A DNA stretch of 35,402 nucleotides from Geothermovivens sp964644845. GTDB lineage: Bacteria > Zhuqueibacterota > Zhuqueibacteria > Oleimicrobiales > Geothermoviventaceae. Where the stretch lies: contig CAZXXS010000008.1 in the NCBI GenBank assembly GCA_964644845.1, positions 1 through 35,402 on the forward strand. Direction: 5' to 3'. Both the position numbers and the translations under genes were made by a program. Below the pieces are notes generated by a model that searched no databases, was not told the origin of the DNA, and saw nothing but the letters and a program-made list of their open reading frames with translations. This document shows positions 32,605-35,402 of the stretch, one piece after another (the stretch's first letter is position 1; each line of letters starts with the position of its first letter).

Positions 32605-33217
32605 GGCTACCCTCCGTCTTTGAATCTCAAGATTTCCGATCCCGTCGGCGCGGCACAGTGTACGTGTTTCGAGGAGAAATTTCAAGCGAGGATTCGATGT
32701 CGAGAGGTCACCCCAGGATTCCAGCCACCGCAACCGTGGGCTGTCTTCTGCACGTCGCAACACCTGACAGTCCCCGGGAGCCTCCCACCAGTCGGGACCA
32801 GCGGGATTCGCTCCTCTCCACACAGGCTGAGCGAGAAACAAACTCCTTTCAGCCCTAAGTTAGAGAAACCTCACGTCCCCGCGAACGTTGGCAACACGGG
32901 CGCGCGGCGCGGAGCGTCACCGGTGAGGCAAACTTTCATCAAAGTAACAGCCTGCCAAATGCACAACGATTCACGCCGAGTGCGCTGTTTATCACCGGCG
33001 GGCTGCGAAACGCAGCACACCTTCTTGGGCTCGGCGAACGCGAGAACCGTAGTGGGCCAAGCAAGTGCTGACGAGCTGTGCGCAATGCGCAGAGTCGAGA
33101 ACCTGTAACCAAGCAGCGGCCGAGGGCCGGCGACTTCTCAACGAACTGAGCAATCGCCAACAAGGCGAAAAGCCTCGGGCAAATCATTTTACCGAACATC
33201 AAACAGTGAGGTCCTGG
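32605..33217. other. Gene-free divergent intergenic region
   Basis: About 610 bases between the divergent GxGYxYP and flavodiiron genes. It must hold both promoters, but no -35/-10 pair near consensus is visible. Frames extending both genes into it lack family similarity. Confidence 0.5.
32610..32615 (-). promoter_or_regulatory. Ribosome binding site fixing a GTG start for the GxGYxYP gene
   Basis: GGAGGG on the minus strand, five bases before GTG at 32604. No ATG lies between this site and the hydrophobic signal segment, so the GTG must be used. Confidence 0.65.
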
Positions 33218-34396
33218 ATGAAAGCAAGAAAAATCGTGGACAACGTGTACTGGATGGGTGCCATCGATTGGAATCGGCGCCTTTTCGACTCCCTGGTTCC
33301 TCTCCCGGACGGCACCAGCTACAACGCGTACCTTGTAAGAGGCAGTGAGAAGACGGCACTCCTGGACACCGTCGACCCAACGATGGTTGACGTTTTGATG
33401 GAGCAGCTCCGCGATGTCTCCAAACTCGACTACGTGGTGGCGCACCACGCGGAACAGGACCACTCCGGTGCCTTGCCCGCGGTGCTCGACAAGTACCCGG
33501 AGGCGAAGATCGTCACGAATGCCAAAGCGCGCGACATGCTCGTCGACCTTCTCCTGCTTCCCGAAGAGCGGTTTCAGCTGGTTAGCGACGGGGACGTCCT
33601 GTCACTTGGCAACTTGCACCTGCAGTTTGTCCTGACGCCCTGGGTGCACTGGCCTGAAACCATGTCTACCTATCTGCCGGAACGTAAGATCCTCTTCACC
33701 TGCGACTTCTTCGGTTCCCACCTGGCAACATCCGACCTTTACGCCGTCGACCGAGCGCGTGTTTACGAGGCTGCCAAACTCTACTACGCGGAAATCATGA
33801 TGCCGTACGCCAAGCAGATTACCAAGAATCTGGACAAAGTCGCAAACCTGGACATTGACATCATCGCTCCAAGCCACGGCCCCATCTACGATGATCCCCA
33901 ATTCATCGTAGAAGCCTACCGCGAGTGGGTACACGGGGCGCCGAAGAACTACGTGGTGATTCCTTACGTCTCGATGCACGGGAGCGTGGACAAAATGGTG
34001 GCGCACCTCGTGGCCGCACTGACGGAACGCGGCGTGCGTGTGCAACAGTACGAGCTCACGGTCACCGACATCGGAAAACTGGCCATGTCGCTGGTCGACG
34101 CAGCGACGGTCATTTTCGCCACACCCACCGTGCTGGCGGGGCCGCACCCCTTGGTGGCGTACGCAGGGGTTCTCGCGAATGCCCTGAGGCCCAAGGCAAA
34201 ATTCGCTGGCATCATCGGATCGTACGGCTGGAGCGGCAAGCCGATTGAACAGGTGGGCAACCTGGTGCCAAGCCTCAAAGCCGAGACCTTCGAACCGGTC
34301 CTGTGCAAGGGGCACCCACGCCAGGAGCATTTCGACGCGCTCGATCGGCTGGCCGACGCCATCGCCGCCAAACACCGGGAACTCGGCCTCGAGTAG
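33218..34396 (+). CDS. Flavodiiron protein (FprA-type O2/NO reductase)
   Basis: A 392-aa cytoplasmic flavodiiron protein. The metallo-beta-lactamase-like domain holds a complete di-iron site: His77, Glu79, Asp81 (HAEQDH), His144 (VHWPETM), Asp163 (TCDFFGSH) and His220 (APSHGPIY). The C-terminal flavodoxin domain (from about 245) begins IPYVSMHGSVDKM, the FMN phosphate loop. It reduces O2 to water or NO to N2O, protecting anaerobic metabolism. It has no fused rubredoxin or flavin reductase, and no rubredoxin gene is adjacent, so the electron donor lies elsewhere. ATG at 33218 has GAGG six bases upstream; the frame from 33065 adds a prefix not seen in the family. A terminator follows at 34420-34456. 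Confidence 0.94.
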   Translation: MKARKIVDNVYWMGAIDWNRRLFDSLVPLPDGTSYNAYLVRGSEKTALLDTVDPTMVDVLMEQLRDVSKLDYVVAHHAEQDHSGALPAVLDKYPEAKIVTNAKARDMLVDLLLLPEERFQLVSDGDVLSLGNLHLQFVLTPWVHWPETMSTYLPERKILFTCDFFGSHLATSDLYAVDRARVYEAAKLYYAEIMMPYAKQITKNLDKVANLDIDIIAPSHGPIYDDPQFIVEAYREWVHGAPKNYVVIPYVSMHGSVDKMVAHLVAALTERGVRVQQYELTVTDIGKLAMSLVDAATVIFATPTVLAGPHPLVAYAGVLANALRPKAKFAGIIGSYGWSGKPIEQVGNLVPSLKAETFEPVLCKGHPRQEHFDALDRLADAIAAKHRELGLE

Positions 34397-34419
34397 ACTG
34401 GACAAGGGCTACCAACCAG

Positions 34420-34456
34420 GCCCGTGGGAGTCGTTGGCTCTCACGGGCTTTTCTTT
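34420..34456 (+). terminator. Intrinsic terminator after the flavodiiron gene
   Basis: GCCCGTGGGAG (34420-34430) pairs with CTCTCACGGGC (34438-34448) with one G-U pair and a 7-base loop, followed by TTTTCTTTT. It lies 24 bases after the stop codon. Confidence 0.85.
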
Positions 34457-34537
34457 TGCACGGCGTGGAGACTTGGAATTTCGCTACGGTCTTGGTAATT
34501 TCCGATCGGTCAGAACACCAAACGGAGAGGAAACACC

Positions 34538-35224
34538 GTGGTCACAGAGAGACGACTGGCGAGATTTCGGCGCGTGGCGCGCGCACGGCTCGGCAACCTG
34601 ATCGTTGTGGAAGATCGCGTTGAAGATCCCCACAATCTCAGTGCAACGCTCCGCAGCTGCGAGCTGCTCGGCGTGCAACGCGTGCTGATCCTGGATCCGG
34701 ATCGGGTGTTCAGCGTTTCCCCTCGGGTCGCGGTGGATGCCCACCGCTGGCTCACTCTGGAGCGTTTTCGCGACTACGAGCAGGGTCTAACCCGTCTCCG
34801 CGAATTGACAAGCAAGCTCTACGTTACCGCGTTTACACCAGATGCGTACAGCATTCACGAGCTTTTCCCCCTTTTTGAGTTTCCGTTCTGGTGGCCACCC
34901 GCGCCCGATCGCAATTTGGGCGAAGCCACAGAGTTCTCGAAACCTGACCTCCCTCCGCCCCCCACACCTGCACCCGACGAGTCTTTCGCTCTGGTTTTCG
35001 GCAACGAGATTTACGGCGTGTCGGAGCAACTTTCGCAGATGGCCACAGCCAACTTTTACGTGCCCACTCCTGGATTCGTGCAGAGCTTCAACATCTCGGT
35101 GGCCGTTGGGGTGGTCCTGTACCACGTCACCAGCTGGATCAGGAGTCGCCTTGGCCGTGAGGGCACTTTGAGCGAAAAGGAGCAGGAAGCACTCGTCAAG
35201 CTGTGGCTCAGCCCGAAACGGTGA
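34538..35224 (+). CDS. SPOUT (SpoU/TrmH-like) RNA 2'-O-methyltransferase
   Basis: A 228-aa SPOUT methyltransferase. Motif 1 is PHNLSATLRSCELLG (31-45; Asn33, catalytic Arg39 as in TrmH), motif 2 is LVFGNEIYGVS (152-162; Asn156, Glu157), and motif 3 is QSFNISVAVGV (182-192; Asn185, Ser187), forming the trefoil knot that binds SAM. The match to TrmH motif 1 suggests 2'-O-methylation of tRNA G18, but other SpoU targets are possible. Between motifs 1 and 2 (about 104-148) there is an aromatic and proline-rich insertion (FPLFEFPFWWP, LPPPPTPAPDE) not found in standard TrmH. The start is GTG with GGAGAGG seven bases upstream. The gene is separated from the flavodiiron gene by a terminator. Confidence 0.88.
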   Translation: MVTERRLARFRRVARARLGNLIVVEDRVEDPHNLSATLRSCELLGVQRVLILDPDRVFSVSPRVAVDAHRWLTLERFRDYEQGLTRLRELTSKLYVTAFTPDAYSIHELFPLFEFPFWWPPAPDRNLGEATEFSKPDLPPPPTPAPDESFALVFGNEIYGVSEQLSQMATANFYVPTPGFVQSFNISVAVGVVLYHVTSWIRSRLGREGTLSEKEQEALVKLWLSPKR

Positions 35225-35271
35225 GATGCCGCCAGCGGCCGGAGCTCGCCCGGGGGTACTGCACCGTGACC

Positions 35272-35402
35272 CTACCCCCACCCACTGTCGTCCGGAAAAA
35301 CGTTCCTGTACTTGACACTGTGCCGGGGTTCGGCCATCATGTCGGCCACCGTGTCCCGCCACTTTTTGTAGTGAGCTGTCTCTTTGTGTTTTCCTGCATC
35401 CC
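35272..35402 (-). CDS. Antibiotic-biosynthesis-monooxygenase-family protein, 3' end only
   Basis: The window edge cuts this gene; only the last 42 codons and the stop (35272-35274) are present. They read ...KETAHYKKWRDTVADMM, then AEPRHSVKYRNVFPDDSGWG. This is the highly conserved C-terminus of YgiN-like quinol monooxygenase / ABM-domain proteins. These are small dimeric alpha/beta-barrel oxygenases acting on quinones or polyketides without cofactor. It converges on the methyltransferase gene with 47 bases between stops. The function of this member cannot be narrowed from the fragment. Confidence 0.78.
   Translation of the reverse strand, partial: DAGKHKETAHYKKWRDTVADMMAEPRHSVKYRNVFPDDSGWG

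Noticed and set aside
1..35402. CRISPR arrays, tRNA or rRNA genes, insertion sequences, integrases
   Set aside because: No regularly spaced short repeats, no tRNA T-loop/anticodon pattern, no rRNA motif and no transposase or recombinase frame was seen by eye; a covariance-model scan would be needed to exclude a tRNA fully.

Overview
The window (about 58% G+C by eye) looks like a free-living bacterium of the FCB group, in the range of KSB1, Calditrichota, Zixibacteria or Latescibacteria. The main reason is that two large exported proteins end in the 'NYPNPFN / SPNPFN ... G-x-Y' C-terminal domain typical of sorting-domain proteins in those lineages. Abundant lipoproteins, exported peptidases, SASA-type esterases and a GxGYxYP protein fit the same picture. 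The lineage is an inference from domain content only.

Layout. Positions 1-580 hold no protein gene. They carry a mosaic of GC-rich repeats, a strong sigma-70-type promoter (551-579, minus) and a minus-strand intrinsic terminator (201-235), which together bracket a possible small RNA. From 576 to 8390 everything is on the minus strand. A molybdenum hydroxylase operon comes first: a Tat-exported 2Fe-2S subunit, a Moco subunit, an FAD/4Fe-4S subunit, an XdhC chaperone and a MocA-type cytidylyltransferase. It is followed by a split B12-dependent methylmalonyl-CoA mutase. The hydroxylase set matches the parts list of the periplasmic aldehyde oxidoreductase PaoABCD, in a different gene order. Upstream on the same strand are a sodium:solute symporter (8891-10840) and an exported CBM9-like protein (11167-12279).

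From 13041 to 18651 the plus strand encodes four cell-envelope or secreted proteins: a clostripain-type lipoprotein protease with a good promoter, a LEA-2/WHy-domain lipoprotein, an M28 zinc aminopeptidase and a translationally coupled lipoprotein of unknown function. A bidirectional terminator (18946-18983) separates this block from a minus-strand glycan-degradation operon: a GH3 beta-glucosidase followed by two tandem SASA-family carbohydrate esterases. A YiiX-like papain-fold hydrolase lies upstream of it. After a 0.9-kb gene-free stretch come the two minus-strand sorting-domain proteins (1060 aa, unknown function; 626 aa, GxGYxYP family). The right end carries a flavodiiron protein and a TrmH-like RNA methyltransferase on the plus strand, with a terminator between them. 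The 3' end of an antibiotic-biosynthesis-monooxygenase-family gene (minus strand) is cut by the window edge.

Taken together, the window suggests a heterotroph that breaks down acetylated plant-type glycans and proteins outside the cell, oxidises aldehydes in the periplasm, handles propionyl or succinyl carbon through methylmalonyl-CoA, and protects itself from O2 or NO with a flavodiiron protein. Most start codons were set by Shine-Dalgarno matches (GGAGG-type) rather than by the longest open frame.
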